Shown one piece after another: positions 53,705-63,830 of a stretch of DNA of 64,000 nt. The stretch is from Rhizorhabdus phycosphaerae. GTDB taxonomy: Bacteria > Pseudomonadota > Alphaproteobacteria > Sphingomonadales > Sphingomonadaceae. The translations under genes were made by a program, and so were the position numbers. How positions within the stretch are numbered: the first letter of the stretch is position 1; every line of letters starts with the position of its first letter. The notes beneath the pieces are model-generated. The model searched no databases and was not told the DNA's origin. It saw nothing but the letters and a program-made list of their open reading frames with translations. The stretch lies in the NCBI RefSeq assembly GCF_011044255.1, contig NZ_CP049107.1:3779001-3843000 (forward strand), given 5' to 3'.

Positions 53705-56410
53705 CTATTTGGAGGTGAGCGTCCACACGCCGTCCCAGTCAGCCTTGGGCGGCGTCCGTAGAAAGGCTCGGCAGCGCTCGACATACATCGCCGATGGCCC
53801 GTCTCCGGGCAGAGCTTCGAGGGCCTTGAGAAACGCCTGCTCGGCGTCGCCCCAGGCCATCGCGCGGTAGGCGGCAAGACCCACGGCATAATGTTCGAGC
53901 ATGGACCCGAGGCCGCGATCCAACTCCCCCGCGCGATAACCCAGCGATTCATGGACCCCGACGGGGAAGTCCTTGCCCTTCACGCGGATCAGGTCGATCT
54001 CGCGCACCAGCTGCGGATCGGCGAGCCGCGCATGGGTGAACTCGGAAAAGAGGATCTTCGATCCATAAGCCTTGTTCGCGCCCTCCAGACGGGACGCGAG
54101 GTTCACGCTGTCGCCGATCACGGTATATTCCATACGCTTGATCGAGCCGATATTCCCGACGATCACGTCGCCCGTGCTGATGCCCAGGCCGATGTCGATC
54201 GGCGGCTCGCCCATGGCCGTCCGGCGATGATTCAGCGCGGCAAGCTCGACGAGCATCTGGTTGGCGGCGGCGACGGCATTGTCCGCATCGTTGGCACCGG
54301 CGAAGGGCGCGCCGAACAGCGCCATGATCGCGTCGCCGATATATTTGTCGAGTATGCCCTTATGGGCGAAAATCACGTCGACCATCTCGGTGAAATAGCT
54401 GTTGAGCATCGTCACCGTCTCGCGCGCCCCAATCCGCTCGGCGATGGTGGTAAAGCCGCGCACGTCCGAAAAGAGGATCGAGACGGTCTGGTCCTTGCCC
54501 GACAATTCGCTCTCGCCGGCTTCGAGCAGCTGGTCCGCGACCTCCTTCGACATATAGCGCGCCATCGTCGAGCGGACGCGCTTCTCGGTGGTAATGTCCT
54601 CCATGACGAGCATCGAGCCGATCACCGCTTCATTGGCGTCGACCAGCGGCGCGGCGGTAAGGTTTATCGACGAGGAGCGGCCATCTGCGCCGACGAGCTC
54701 CGCATCGACCGCCAGATAGGCTTCGCGATCGCGGTCGGTTCGCTCCAGCCGCTCGGCGATCCAGGCGTTGCTTCCCGCGAAGGCGGTGCGTGCCGGCACG
54801 CCGATCAGCCCGTCGGGGGCTCCGAGCAACTGGCGGGCCGCCTCGTTGCTGGTGACGATCCGCCCCTCGTCGTCGAAGGTGATGACCGCGTTCGACGTGC
54901 TCTTGAGGATGCTCTCATTGTAGTTCTTCATATAGAGCACGTCGTCGAACAGCCGCGCATTCTCCAGGCACACGGCGATCTGGGCCGAAAAGGCCCGCAG
55001 GCGCGCTTCGTCCTTGGCGGTGAAGGCCGCCGCATCGCGCTTGTTCAATATCTGGGTGACCCCGATCCGCCCGCCATGCTTGTCGAAGATCGGCTGGCAC
55101 AGGATCGAGCGGGTGACGAAGCCGGTGGCCTTGTCGACATCCGGGTTGAACCGGGGGTCGGCATAGGGGTTGGCGATATTCTCGGCCATGCCGCTGCTGA
55201 ACACCGCGCCTGCTATGCCCCGGTTTGCCGGGATACGGATCTCGCGCACATGGTCGCCCTCGGCGAACAGCGAAAAAAGCTCGTCGGTTTTCTTGTCGTA
55301 GACGAACAGGGTCGAGCGCTCCGCGTTGAGAAGCTCGGCGGTCGTCCGCATGATGCGGGCGATGAGGATTTCGAGCTTCAATTCGCCAGCGAGGTCGTTG
55401 CTGACCTCAAGGATGAGCTGCTCTTCGCGCAGCGCCTCGACCATGTGCTGGAAGCCGCGAAAGATGTCGGCATATTCGTCGGTCGAGACCACCTGCAGCC
55501 GGACCCGTTCGAGGTCGCCACGTTCGACCATGCGCATCTCGTCGATCAGCCGGCTGGCCGAACGGGACACCTCGCGCGCCGTCAGCAGCGCCATCATCAC
55601 CCCGCCGAGCATGCAGATGCACACCACGCCGACGATCCAGATGTAGAGCGGCATCATCATCGCAGGCGTGGGGTCGATGCCCTCGAGCACGAACATCCGC
55701 TGAACCTTGAAGATGATCGAAGCCGCGAAGAACACCAGCGGCAGCGCGGCGACGAAGACCGTCAGGTAGAGGAGCTTGCTCTTGAGGCGGATCGAAATAA
55801 GGCGGCTCTGATGCTCTGGCGGCAAACCGCCTTCGAGAACCTCGGACAGGCGCACGATGGTCGGGACAACGGCCCGGCTGACGCCGAAATATTCGAAGAT
55901 CGCGTGGGTCGGCGAGGCGAAGAACAGCGTGGTCGCCGCGAAGACCGTGATCTGCCACGTCTCATAGCCCGCATCGACGATCAGATTGGCGGCCGGCAGG
56001 ACAATGCAGACCATCACGGTCACCAGCGGGCCATGGAGAAAGGTCACCCGCATGAAAGAGTAGAAGGGCAGGTTGAGCGCCCGGACGACCGCCGCTGCGG
56101 TCACGTCGCGGGGCGGGGCCCTGCCCTGGTCGAGATACTTCAGTGCTGCGTCGATCGGCCGGTAATGGCGCACGATCAGATAGACGTCGGACAGATTGTA
56201 GATCGCGACGACGATGGGCATCATCGCGATCATGATCAGCCATTGGTCGAGGCTGAACTCGAGCCCGAACAGGACCAGGGCGAGCGTGATGACGATCGCC
56301 GCGGCGCAGCCACCCTGGTAAAGCCACACGAGCCGCCAGAACAGCGCGCGCGCCGAAGGTCGCGAGGGTGCCGCGCCGTCGACCTGAGCGATGGGCTTCA
56401 TCTCGGTCAT
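53705..56410 (-). CDS. Membrane class III adenylate cyclase with GAF and PAS domains
   Basis: 901 aa. About six N-terminal helices, a HAMP-like segment (about residues 290-350), GAF (about 370-520), PAS (about 540-620), and a class III cyclase domain (about 640-810). Metal-binding Asp residues are Asp649 (LFSDVRGF) and Asp693 (YIGDAIM), and the transition-state Asn/Arg pair is in SVNLASRLEG, so catalysis is expected. A TPR-like tail (AYRAMAWGDAEQAFLKALEAL) follows. Start at 56410. Confidence 0.9.
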   Translation of the reverse strand: MTEMKPIAQVDGAAPSRPSARALFWRLVWLYQGGCAAAIVITLALVLFGLEFSLDQWLIMIAMMPIVVAIYNLSDVYLIVRHYRPIDAALKYLDQGRAPPRDVTAAAVVRALNLPFYSFMRVTFLHGPLVTVMVCIVLPAANLIVDAGYETWQITVFAATTLFFASPTHAIFEYFGVSRAVVPTIVRLSEVLEGGLPPEHQSRLISIRLKSKLLYLTVFVAALPLVFFAASIIFKVQRMFVLEGIDPTPAMMMPLYIWIVGVVCICMLGGVMMALLTAREVSRSASRLIDEMRMVERGDLERVRLQVVSTDEYADIFRGFQHMVEALREEQLILEVSNDLAGELKLEILIARIMRTTAELLNAERSTLFVYDKKTDELFSLFAEGDHVREIRIPANRGIAGAVFSSGMAENIANPYADPRFNPDVDKATGFVTRSILCQPIFDKHGGRIGVTQILNKRDAAAFTAKDEARLRAFSAQIAVCLENARLFDDVLYMKNYNESILKSTSNAVITFDDEGRIVTSNEAARQLLGAPDGLIGVPARTAFAGSNAWIAERLERTDRDREAYLAVDAELVGADGRSSSINLTAAPLVDANEAVIGSMLVMEDITTEKRVRSTMARYMSKEVADQLLEAGESELSGKDQTVSILFSDVRGFTTIAERIGARETVTMLNSYFTEMVDVIFAHKGILDKYIGDAIMALFGAPFAGANDADNAVAAANQMLVELAALNHRRTAMGEPPIDIGLGISTGDVIVGNIGSIKRMEYTVIGDSVNLASRLEGANKAYGSKILFSEFTHARLADPQLVREIDLIRVKGKDFPVGVHESLGYRAGELDRGLGSMLEHYAVGLAAYRAMAWGDAEQAFLKALEALPGDGPSAMYVERCRAFLRTPPKADWDGVWTLTSK

Positions 56411-56773
56411 GATGACGATGCGGCTCCGCGCCTCAACATCCCCTGCCAATCTCCCGCCTGTCGACGCCATGCCCGAAGCGGACCGCGCTTTCCGCTGCGG
56501 TTTGCAGCCCAGTTCCGGCACTTGTCCAGAAAAGTCTGCATTCGGCCGACCCGCCAATGCATAATCTGCGCGAATGGACGGTGACGCAGTGACGGGCGAC
56601 ACATGTCTTTCGCGCTGCTCGCCGGAGGCTGGCAGCGGCGCGCCGGGCGTCGTCAATCTTTCGTAAACCCTGTTTCTTAGGCGATCGTCCAGCCTTGGCG
56701 CGTAAAGCTTGCGGAGAAAATCACTGCCGGCCCGGTCGATCGACGGGGTCACCGCAATGAGGATGGGAACGCC
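56411..56773. other. Intergenic region between adenylate cyclase and secreted hypothetical
   Basis: 363 bases without a convincing gene. A perfect palindrome GTCGATCGAC lies at about 56735-56744; no known motif is recognised. Confidence 0.5.
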
Positions 56774-57292
56774 ATGGCTCGCACGTCTCAGCTCCAGCGC
56801 CCGACATGGGGATCTGCCGCCGCTTTCGTCCTGGCGACCGGCCTGTTTGCCGTCGGCGCCCAGGCGATGGTCCCCGTTTACCGGCCGGTGATCACGGCGG
56901 AGCGACCGATCCGTCCGGTTGCGGCCGAGGCGGACGGGGCAGGGCGTCTTCTGTGCGTGGCGCCGGGCTCCACCGATGTGATCGTCGACATGATCGGCTG
57001 GGTGGTCGGCGGGTCCGACACCGTCGTCACCGAAGGCAGCCTGGCGCTGGCCGGGGAGTCGGGGCTCGATCCGCGCAGCTGCTTCTTCCAGCGCGAGAAT
57101 GCCGATGGCAGCGTCCGCGACCTCGCCCGCATCCGCCGCATCCATGCCCCCTGGCGGGGCGGCCAGCGCGACGACGAGGAAGCCGACTATTCGGTCGTGA
57201 AGCTCGACCGCGTAATTGGCGTTCAGCCGGTGGCGTTCGGTAGCGCCCCCGCCGCCCGGGCCGTCGCCGCCGGACCTGCTTTGCACCGCTGA
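56774..57292 (+). CDS. Secreted hypothetical protein
   Basis: 172 aa. N-terminal hydrophobic signal (about residues 13-31, AAAFVLATGLFAVGAQA). Residues about 130-155 (YSVVKLDRVIGVQPV) recall the central beta strand of trypsin-like proteases, but I see neither Ser nor His catalytic motifs, so a degenerate or unrelated protein is equally possible. Divergent from the cyclase gene. Confidence 0.45.
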   Translation: MARTSQLQRPTWGSAAAFVLATGLFAVGAQAMVPVYRPVITAERPIRPVAAEADGAGRLLCVAPGSTDVIVDMIGWVVGGSDTVVTEGSLALAGESGLDPRSCFFQRENADGSVRDLARIRRIHAPWRGGQRDDEEADYSVVKLDRVIGVQPVAFGSAPAARAVAAGPALHR

Positions 57293-57431
57293 GCTGGGGC
57301 GGAGCCCGCAAAGCGCCGCGACACCGGCTCATCGGCTATCGGCCGGCCTCTTCCCAAATCCTCCTTTCGCTGCCAACGCAGGCGGAAGGCAGCGACGCCC
57401 GTCGGCCATCCTGCCGGACGAGGCGCCGAGC

Positions 57432-58217
57432 ATGACCAGCATCTCTCCGATCGCCCAGCAGGGCTTCACGCGTATTGCCTGCATGGGCGATGCCGAGGAT
57501 GTCGAGCGCCCGATCGCGCAGGAAACGCCCATCGCGATCGAATATCAGGGGCTGGGCTATGCCGTGCTGATGGCGACTCCGGCCGACCTCGACGATCTCG
57601 CGGTCGGGTTCAGTCTCGCCGAGCGGCTGGTGGACCGACCGGAGCAGATCGTCGAGACCGGGTGCCACGTCGTCGACCGCGGCATCATCCTGCGCGTCGT
57701 CCTGGCAGACGAATGCGTGCCGCGCGTCGCCGATCGGGTGCGCCACCGCGTGGCCGAATCGTCCTGCGGCCTGTGCGGGATCGAGAATCTCGAACAGGCG
57801 CTGCGACCGCTGCCTCGGGTCGACGAGGCACCGGCACCGGCGAACGCATCGATCTTCGCGGCGCTGGCTGCGCTCGCCGATCACCAGCCGTTGAATCGGG
57901 CCACGGGCGGCGTCCACGCGGCGGCACTCTGCGATGCCGGCGGAGCAATCCGGCTCGTGCGGGAGGATGTGGGCCGGCATAATGCGCTGGACAAGCTCGT
58001 CGGGGCGATGGCGCGGAGCGCGCTGGCCTGGAATGGCGGCTTCGCGCTGGTGACGTCGCGCTGCTCGTTCGAGATGGTGGAGAAGGCGGTTCTGGCGGGG
58101 TGCCCGACCCTGGTCACCCTGTCCGCGCCGACCGGCCTCGCTGTCGATCGGGCGCGGGAGGCAGGGCTGCGGCTGGTCGTCCTTGCGCGCAGCGACGCGC
58201 TGCTCCTCGCCCGATGA
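57432..58217 (+). CDS. fdhD: Formate dehydrogenase accessory sulfurtransferase FdhD
   Basis: 261 aa. FdhD delivers sulfur to the molybdenum cofactor of formate dehydrogenases. The functional CxxC is at Cys112-Cys115 (SSCGLCG), and the segment REDVGRHNALDKL is characteristic. No formate dehydrogenase genes are in the window. The stop overlaps mobA (ATGA). Start ATG at 57432. Confidence 0.93.
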   Translation: MTSISPIAQQGFTRIACMGDAEDVERPIAQETPIAIEYQGLGYAVLMATPADLDDLAVGFSLAERLVDRPEQIVETGCHVVDRGIILRVVLADECVPRVADRVRHRVAESSCGLCGIENLEQALRPLPRVDEAPAPANASIFAALAALADHQPLNRATGGVHAAALCDAGGAIRLVREDVGRHNALDKLVGAMARSALAWNGGFALVTSRCSFEMVEKAVLAGCPTLVTLSAPTGLAVDRAREAGLRLVVLARSDALLLAR

Positions 58218-58756
58218 GCCGGCTGCTCGGCGCGATCCTTGCCGGTGGCCTCTCCCGGCGCTTCGGGACGGACAAGGCCGTCGCGCTCTGGCGTGGCAGG
58301 CCCCTGATCGACCATGTTGTGGAGGCCCTGCGCCCCTGGGTCGACGCGGTGGCAATCTGCGGTCGGGCAGGCGGGGGCATCGGCGACGTCCACCTCGCGG
58401 ACCGACCGGGTCCGCATATGGGGCCGTTGGGTGGGCTCTGTGCGGCGCTGCACCACGCCCGCGAGCAGGGATATGATGCGGTGATCAGCGTGGGATGCGA
58501 CACGCCCGTGCTGCCCGACCGCCTTGTCGCAACCCTTATTGCCGCAGAGGGGGCGGCCTATCTGGAGGCGCTGCCCGTCATCGGTCGCTGGCCGGTCTCG
58601 CTGTCGGCGGAACTCGATCATTTTCTGGCCGAGGATCGCAAACATGCGGTGCGCCTATGGGCGGACGGCGTGGGGGCTCGACCCCTGGCCTGGGATGAAC
58701 TGCCCAACGTCAACCGCCCGGCCGACCTGCAGGCGCTCGGGGCCGGTGAGGCCTGA
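58214..58756 (+). CDS. mobA: Molybdenum cofactor guanylyltransferase MobA
   Basis: 180 aa nucleotidyltransferase that attaches GMP to molybdopterin to make bis-MGD. LAGGLSRRFGTDKA is the nucleotide-binding signature, followed by PLGGL and CDTPVLPD, the metal-binding segment. Coupled to fdhD through ATGA. Confidence 0.92.
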   Translation: MSRLLGAILAGGLSRRFGTDKAVALWRGRPLIDHVVEALRPWVDAVAICGRAGGGIGDVHLADRPGPHMGPLGGLCAALHHAREQGYDAVISVGCDTPVLPDRLVATLIAAEGAAYLEALPVIGRWPVSLSAELDHFLAEDRKHAVRLWADGVGARPLAWDELPNVNRPADLQALGAGEA

Positions 58757-58866
58757 CGTCATCCACCTTTTGTAACTTGCGACCTTCTCCATGATTGTCG
58801 AACCTATGCCCAGGGCGACGCGGATCGCCCGCAGCGAGAGGATGAGCAGAGTTGGTGGAAGGTGGC

Positions 58867-60483
58867 ATGCAGTACTGGCCCCTGCTGGTTTCGTCGATCA
58901 TCGACCATGCCGAACGCGAGCATGGCAGCCGCGAGGTCGTCAGCCGGCTGGTCGAAGGGCCGATCCATCGCACCGACTATGCCTCTATCGCGCAAAGGGC
59001 GCGGCGGGTGGCAGCCGCCCTTGCGCGATTCGGCGTCGATCTGGGCGACCGCGTGGCGACGTTCGCCTGGAACACGCATCGGCATCTTGAGCTGTGGTAC
59101 GGTATCGCAGGCGTCGGTGCGATATACCACACGATCAACCCGCGTCTGTCGGACGACCAGATCGCCTGGATCGTGAACGACGCCGACGACCGGATGCTGT
59201 TCGCCGATCTCAGCTTCGTGCCGCAGCTCGAACGCCTGCGCGACCGCTGCCTTCGGGGCCGCGCGGTGGTCCTGATGACCGACGCGGCGCACATGCCCGA
59301 AACGTCGCTCGATGCCCTGTGTTACGAGGATCTCATCGCGGGCGAGGATCCGGCCTTTCGCTGGGTCGAGGTGCCGGAGACGACGCCGGTGGGGCTTTGC
59401 TACACGTCGGGCACGACGGGTGCGCCAAAGGGGGTCATCTACACGCACCGGTCTAACGTGCTTCATTCGCTTACGGCGCATGGAGCGGACGTTCTCGGCT
59501 TTCGTGCGACGAGCTGCGTCCTGCCGGTCGTGCCGATGTTCCACGCCAATGCCTGGTCGATCGCCTTTTCCGCGCCGATGACGGGGGCGAAGCTGGTCAT
59601 GCCGGGGCCGAGGCTCGACGGTGCCAGCCTGTGCGACCTGCTCGAGGAGGAGGGCGTGACCTGCACCGCCGGCGTGCCGACGGTATGGATCGGGCTGATC
59701 GACGAGCTGCGGAAACGGGGGCGGAAGCCTTCGGCGCTAGAGCGGGTCGTCGTCGGCGGAGCGGCCTGCCCGGCCTGGATGATCGAGGCGTTCGAGGCGG
59801 AGTTCGGGATCGAGGTGGTGCATGCCTGGGGCATGACCGAGATGAGCCCGATCGGATCGTTCGGCATGACCAAGCCTGGTATGGAGAGGCTGAGCGTCGA
59901 GGAACGGCGCGCGATGAAGCTCAAGCAGGGCGCCGGCTTCTACGGCGTCGCGATGCGTACCGTCGATGAGGAGGGCCGCGAACTGCCGCGCGACGGCCGC
60001 TCCGCCGGGCGGCTGATGGTCCGGGGCTGCTCGGTCGTGCGCGATTATTTCAAGCGGGCGGGGGGCGACGTGCTCGATGCCGAGGGCTGGTTCGACACCG
60101 GCGATCTCGCGACGATCGACGGCTATGGCTATATGCAGATTACCGACCGGACCAAGGACGTGATCAAGTCCGGCGGCGAATGGATTTCCTCGGTCGAGCT
60201 GGAGAATCAGGCGTCGGGCCATGAGGAGGTGGTCGAGGCTGCGGCGATCGGCATCGCCGACGAAAAATGGGGCGAACGGCCGCTCGTGGCCGCCGTTCGG
60301 AAATCGGGCAGCAGCCTCGATGCCGCAGATCTGCGCGCCTTTCTGGAGAGCCGCGTCGCGAAATGGTGGCTCCCCGAGCGGATCATCTTCGTCGAATCTC
60401 TGCCCCACACCGCCACGGGCAAGCTCGACAAGGTCGCCTTGCGGCGCCTCTTCGCCGAAGGAAAGCTCGGCACGGGGGATTGA
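58867..60483 (+). CDS. Acyl-CoA ligase (long-chain fatty acid type)
   Basis: 538 aa adenylate-forming enzyme that activates a carboxylic acid to its CoA thioester. P-loop motif CYTSGTTGAPKGVIYTH is near residue 180, HAWGMTEMSPIG at A5, and the hinge DRTKDVIKSGGEW at A8. ATG at 58867 with GGAAGG upstream; a TTG five codons earlier is disfavoured. Not closely linked to the SDR/ACAD operon eight kb away. Confidence 0.9.
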   Translation: MQYWPLLVSSIIDHAEREHGSREVVSRLVEGPIHRTDYASIAQRARRVAAALARFGVDLGDRVATFAWNTHRHLELWYGIAGVGAIYHTINPRLSDDQIAWIVNDADDRMLFADLSFVPQLERLRDRCLRGRAVVLMTDAAHMPETSLDALCYEDLIAGEDPAFRWVEVPETTPVGLCYTSGTTGAPKGVIYTHRSNVLHSLTAHGADVLGFRATSCVLPVVPMFHANAWSIAFSAPMTGAKLVMPGPRLDGASLCDLLEEEGVTCTAGVPTVWIGLIDELRKRGRKPSALERVVVGGAACPAWMIEAFEAEFGIEVVHAWGMTEMSPIGSFGMTKPGMERLSVEERRAMKLKQGAGFYGVAMRTVDEEGRELPRDGRSAGRLMVRGCSVVRDYFKRAGGDVLDAEGWFDTGDLATIDGYGYMQITDRTKDVIKSGGEWISSVELENQASGHEEVVEAAAIGIADEKWGERPLVAAVRKSGSSLDAADLRAFLESRVAKWWLPERIIFVESLPHTATGKLDKVALRRLFAEGKLGTGD

Positions 60484-60502
60484 AAGCAACCCTTTAGGAC
60501 AT

Positions 60503-60518
60503 GATATGTTGTAACGAG
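60503..60518. promoter_or_regulatory. Possible Zur/Fur-type operator
   Basis: GATATGTTGTAACGAG upstream of the merC-like gene. The left half matches the alphaproteobacterial GATATGTT half-site, the right half only the core AAC. Weak, but placed before merC and zur. Confidence 0.3.
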
Positions 60519-60549
60519 CGGTCAGACATGGCATGGCCGCCGCAGAGGT

Positions 60550-60933
60550 ATGCTGTTGAATCACGCCAATCCGAGCCGCGACCTGTTCGACCGGCTGGCC
60601 ATCGGCCTGTCGGCGATCTGTTTCGTGCACTGCGCGGCCAGCGTCATCCTGGTGACGATGCTCGCGGCTGCGGGCGGAGCTTTGCTTCACCCCGCCATTC
60701 ACGAGGTGGGCCTGGTCCTGGCCATGGTCCTGGCGATCATCGGTTTGGGGCGGGGTTTCATGCAGCATCGTCGGCGTGGCCCGATGCTGCTGGGCACGCT
60801 CGGCATCGCGCAGATGGCAGCGGCGCTCAGTGTGCCCCACGGCCTGTGGGAGGCCGGCTTCACCATGGCCGGCGTCAGCTGCGTGGCGATCGCGCATCTC
60901 CTGAACCGCAAGGCCGCACCCCGAGACTTGTAG
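60550..60933 (+). CDS. MerC-domain membrane protein
   Basis: 127 aa integral membrane protein, four helices, with CFVHC in the first helix pair, a metal-binding cysteine pair of the MerC family (mercury or other soft metal transport). Directly upstream of a Fur-family regulator (30-base gap) and probably cotranscribed. Divalent metal uptake, possibly zinc, is inferred only from this position. Confidence 0.8.
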   Translation: MLLNHANPSRDLFDRLAIGLSAICFVHCAASVILVTMLAAAGGALLHPAIHEVGLVLAMVLAIIGLGRGFMQHRRRGPMLLGTLGIAQMAAALSVPHGLWEAGFTMAGVSCVAIAHLLNRKAAPRDL

Positions 60934-60963
60934 CGACGGGCGTCGCGGCTTACATGCCGTCGC

Positions 60964-61440
60964 ATGGGAGCGGCGCATCATCACGAGCATCATGAAGGCG
61001 AATCGCTGGCCGAGGCGGCGCAGCGGGCTTTCGAGCGCGCAGGCGAGCAGTGGACCCCGATGCGCGCGCAAATCTTCGCGGCGCTGAGCAGCTCAGCCAA
61101 GCCGGCGTCCGCCTATGATCTCGCCGAAGCGGTGTCCAAGGTGACAGGCCGCCGGGTTGCCGCCAACAGCGTTTACCGGATCCTCGACGTGTTCGTGGCG
61201 GCGAACCTCGCCCGTCGAGTCGAGAGCGCCAACGCCTATATCGCCAACACCCATCCCGATTGCGAACATGACTGCATCTTTCTCGTTTGCGACAGCTGCG
61301 GGCAGGCAAGTCATGTCGACGATGACGGACTGACCGGCGCTGTGCGGCAGGCTGCAGAGAAAGCCGGTTTCACGCGGCTTCGCCCGGTTATCGAGGTGCG
61401 CGGCAGCTGTGCGACCTGTTCCGAAGGCGACGTCGCCTAA
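60964..61440 (+). CDS. zur: Fur-family regulator, Zur-like
   Basis: 158 aa metal-dependent repressor. An N-terminal His-rich stretch (HHHEHH) precedes the winged helix (RAQIFAALSSS to ANSVYRILDVF). Two CxxC pairs are present, CDSC about residue 112 and CATC near the C-terminus, as in Zur structural zinc sites. Zur rather than Fur is a judgement on the CxxC pairs and upstream merC gene. Confidence 0.85.
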   Translation: MGAAHHHEHHEGESLAEAAQRAFERAGEQWTPMRAQIFAALSSSAKPASAYDLAEAVSKVTGRRVAANSVYRILDVFVAANLARRVESANAYIANTHPDCEHDCIFLVCDSCGQASHVDDDGLTGAVRQAAEKAGFTRLRPVIEVRGSCATCSEGDVA

Positions 61441-61517
61441 ACTTCTGCCTCCCAACTGTCCGTCCCTTTGGACACTATGGCTAGGCACCCCGGCATAATC
61501 GGTCTAAGGCAAGGCGG

Positions 61518-63437
61518 ATGAACGATCGGCCTGTAACACCGCTTCTCGACACCGTCTCGTCGCCCTCCGACCTTCGCCGGCTCAAGCATGCCGATCTGCG
61601 GCAGGTCGCCGACGAATTGCGCGAAGAGATGATCTCCGCCGTTTCGGTGACCGGAGGTCATCTTGGTGCGGGGCTCGGCGTGGTCGAGCTCACCGTGGCG
61701 CTCCACTATGTCTTCGACACGCCCAATGATGTCCTGATCTGGGACGTCGGCCATCAGGCCTATCCGCACAAGATTCTGACCGGCCGGCGCGACCGGATCC
61801 GGACGTTGCGCCAGGGCGGGGGCCTCTCCGGCTTCACCAAGCGCAGCGAGAGCGAATATGATCCGTTCGGCGCTGCACATAGCTCCACGTCGATCTCCGC
61901 CGCACTCGGTTTCGCCGTCGCGAACAAGCTGGCGGGTAAGCCGGGCCGAGCGATCGCGGTGATCGGCGACGGCGCCATGTCCGCCGGCATGGCCTATGAG
62001 GCGATGAACAACGCCCGGCAGGCGGGCAACCGGCTGATCGTCATCCTCAACGACAACGACATGTCGATCGCGCCCCCGGTCGGTGCGCTGTCGGCCTATC
62101 TCGCCAAGATCGTGTCCTCGCGCCCCTTCCTGTCGATGCGCGAGTTCGCCAAGCGGCTGGCGCAGCGCCTGCCGCGCCCGATCCACGAGTTCGCCAAGCG
62201 GTCCGAGGAATATGCGCGCGGCATGGCGACCGGCGGTACGCTGTTCGAGGAACTCGGCTTTTATTATGTCGGGCCGGTCGACGGCCACAATCTCGACCAT
62301 CTGCTGCCGATCCTGGAAAATGTCCGCGACAGCGATCACGGTCCGATTCTGATCCATGTCGTGACCAAGAAGGGCAAGGGCTATGGGCCCGCCGAGGCGG
62401 CGGCCGACAAATATCACGGCGTGCAGAAGTTCGACGTGGTGTCTGGCGTGCAGGACAAGGCGCCCCCGGGTCCGCCCAGCTATACGGGCGTCTTCGCCGA
62501 TGCGCTGGTCGCGGAGGCCAAACGCGACGACCGGATCTGCGCGATCACGGCGGCAATGCCTTCGGGCACCGGACTCGACAAGTTCGCCAAGGCCTTCCCC
62601 GACCGCATCTTCGACGTCGGGATCGCCGAGCAGCATGCGGTGACCTTCGCCGCCGGCCTCGCCGCGCAGGGCTTCCGGCCCTTTTGCGCGATCTATTCGA
62701 CCTTCCTGCAGCGTGCCTATGATCAGATCGTCCATGACGTCGCGATCCAGAATCTGCCGGTGCGCTTCGCGATCGACCGGGCGGGCCTCGTCGGCGCCGA
62801 TGGCGCGACTCATGCCGGCAGCTTCGACATCACCTATCTGGCGACCCTTCCGAACATGGTGGTGATGGCGGCGGCCGACGAAGCCGAATTGGTCCACATG
62901 GTCCACACCGCCGCGCTGCACGACAGCGGCCCGATCGCGCTGCGCTATCCGCGTGGCAACGGCACCGGTGTCGACATGCCGGCCGTTCCCGAGCGGCTGG
63001 AGATCGGCAAGGGCCGGATCGTCCGCGAGGGCAAGAAGGTGGCGATCCTGTCGCTCGGCACGCGCCTGGCGGATGCGATCACCGCCGCCGACCAGCTCGA
63101 AGCTCTCGGCCTGTCGACGACGGTCGCCGACCTGCGCTTCGCCAAGCCGCTCGATGAAGCACTCGTCCAGCGGCTGCTCACCACCCATGAGGTGGCGATC
63201 ACGATCGAGGAAGGCGCGATCGGCGGCTTCGGTGCCCATATCCTGACGCTGGCCTCGGACATGGGCCTGATCGATGCCGGACTGAAGCTGCGCACCATGC
63301 GCCTGCCCGACATCTTCCAGGACCATGACAAGCCCGAGCGGCAATATGCCGAAGCGGGGTTGGATGCGGATTCGATCGTCGCGACGGTGTTGGCGGCGCT
63401 CCATCGCAACGCCAAGGGGCTGGAAGAAAGCGCCTGA
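61518..63437 (+). CDS. dxs: 1-deoxy-D-xylulose-5-phosphate synthase
   Basis: First enzyme of the MEP isoprenoid pathway (639 aa), a thiamine diphosphate transketolase-like enzyme. [16 protein letters not shown] is the ThDP/metal segment, [12 protein letters not shown] and [15 protein letters not shown] with its catalytic Glu follow. Length is normal. Starts at ATG 61518, 77 bases after zur. Confidence 0.97.
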   Translation: MNDRPVTPLLDTVSSPSDLRRLKHADLRQVADELREEMISAVSVTGGHLGAGLGVVELTVALHYVFDTPNDVLIWDVGHQAYPHKILTGRRDRIRTLRQGGGLSGFTKRSESEYDPFGAAHSSTSISAALGFAVANKLAGKPGRAIAVIGDGAMSAGMAYEAMNNARQAGNRLIVILNDNDMSIAPPVGALSAYLAKIVSSRPFLSMREFAKRLAQRLPRPIHEFAKRSEEYARGMATGGTLFEELGFYYVGPVDGHNLDHLLPILENVRDSDHGPILIHVVTKKGKGYGPAEAAADKYHGVQKFDVVSGVQDKAPPGPPSYTGVFADALVAEAKRDDRICAITAAMPSGTGLDKFAKAFPDRIFDVGIAEQHAVTFAAGLAAQGFRPFCAIYSTFLQRAYDQIVHDVAIQNLPVRFAIDRAGLVGADGATHAGSFDITYLATLPNMVVMAAADEAELVHMVHTAALHDSGPIALRYPRGNGTGVDMPAVPERLEIGKGRIVREGKKVAILSLGTRLADAITAADQLEALGLSTTVADLRFAKPLDEALVQRLLTTHEVAITIEEGAIGGFGAHILTLASDMGLIDAGLKLRTMRLPDIFQDHDKPERQYAEAGLDADSIVATVLAALHRNAKGLEESA

Positions 63438-63460
63438 TTGGGGGCGGGCGGTAAGCGTCT

Positions 63461-63499
63461 TAGCAGGGAGAGCGGACTGTCGGTTAAAATCCGCTGCTA
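63461..63499 (+). repeat. Bulged hairpin downstream of dxs
   Basis: Outer TAGC / GCTA and inner AGCGGA / TCCGCT arms with a 6-base bulge on the left side and a 13-base loop. It begins 23 bases after the dxs stop. No T-run; it may end the dxs transcript or mark the edge of the lower-GC tail. Confidence 0.35.
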
Positions 63500-63701
63500 G
63501 ACATTGCTCATCGACGATCAGTTGTCCGCCTTGACGGGATGAACACGAGAGCGTTTGTAGAGGAGAAGAAGCAGAGCTTCGACGCAATTGCCGGAATATT
63601 CTGCCTCGTGCGTTAACTGATGTGACTGGTTGCGATGTTAGACCATCGGTTGGTTTTGGGATGGGGCTGGGAAGTGCAGTCACTATCGGAAGGCGCCTTT
63701 A

Positions 63702-63830
63702 ATGATTGGCGTTGCCGTAATCCTGAGGTTCGTGGCGCATGCCATCTTCCGGTTTTTTGGCGAGCGTTATCGAATGCCGCTTTCGCTTCATGTGGTAATC
63801 TGGTGGTTTATTTCCTTCGGACTATCGTGA
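63702..63830 (+). CDS. Possible small membrane peptide at window end
   Basis: 42 aa, mostly hydrophobic with an amphipathic charged middle (MIGVAVILRFVAHAIF... VIWWFISFGLS). GGAAGG lies eight bases before the ATG. Its TGA lies in a GTGA that could start the following ORF. Tentative. Confidence 0.3.
   Translation: MIGVAVILRFVAHAIFRFFGERYRMPLSLHVVIWWFISFGLS

Noticed and set aside
53891-56584. Long plus-strand frame opposite the adenylate cyclase
   Set aside because: Shadow frame; the cyclase has intact catalytic residues.
63461-63499. tRNA-like element after dxs, including a GGTTAAAATCC stretch
   Set aside because: No acceptor stem, D-arm or normal anticodon loop can be drawn; described only as a bulged hairpin.
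63539-63616. 25-codon ORF (MNTRAFVEEKKQSFDAIAG start)
   Set aside because: Too short to support and no recognisable partner; may be chance or a gene remnant.
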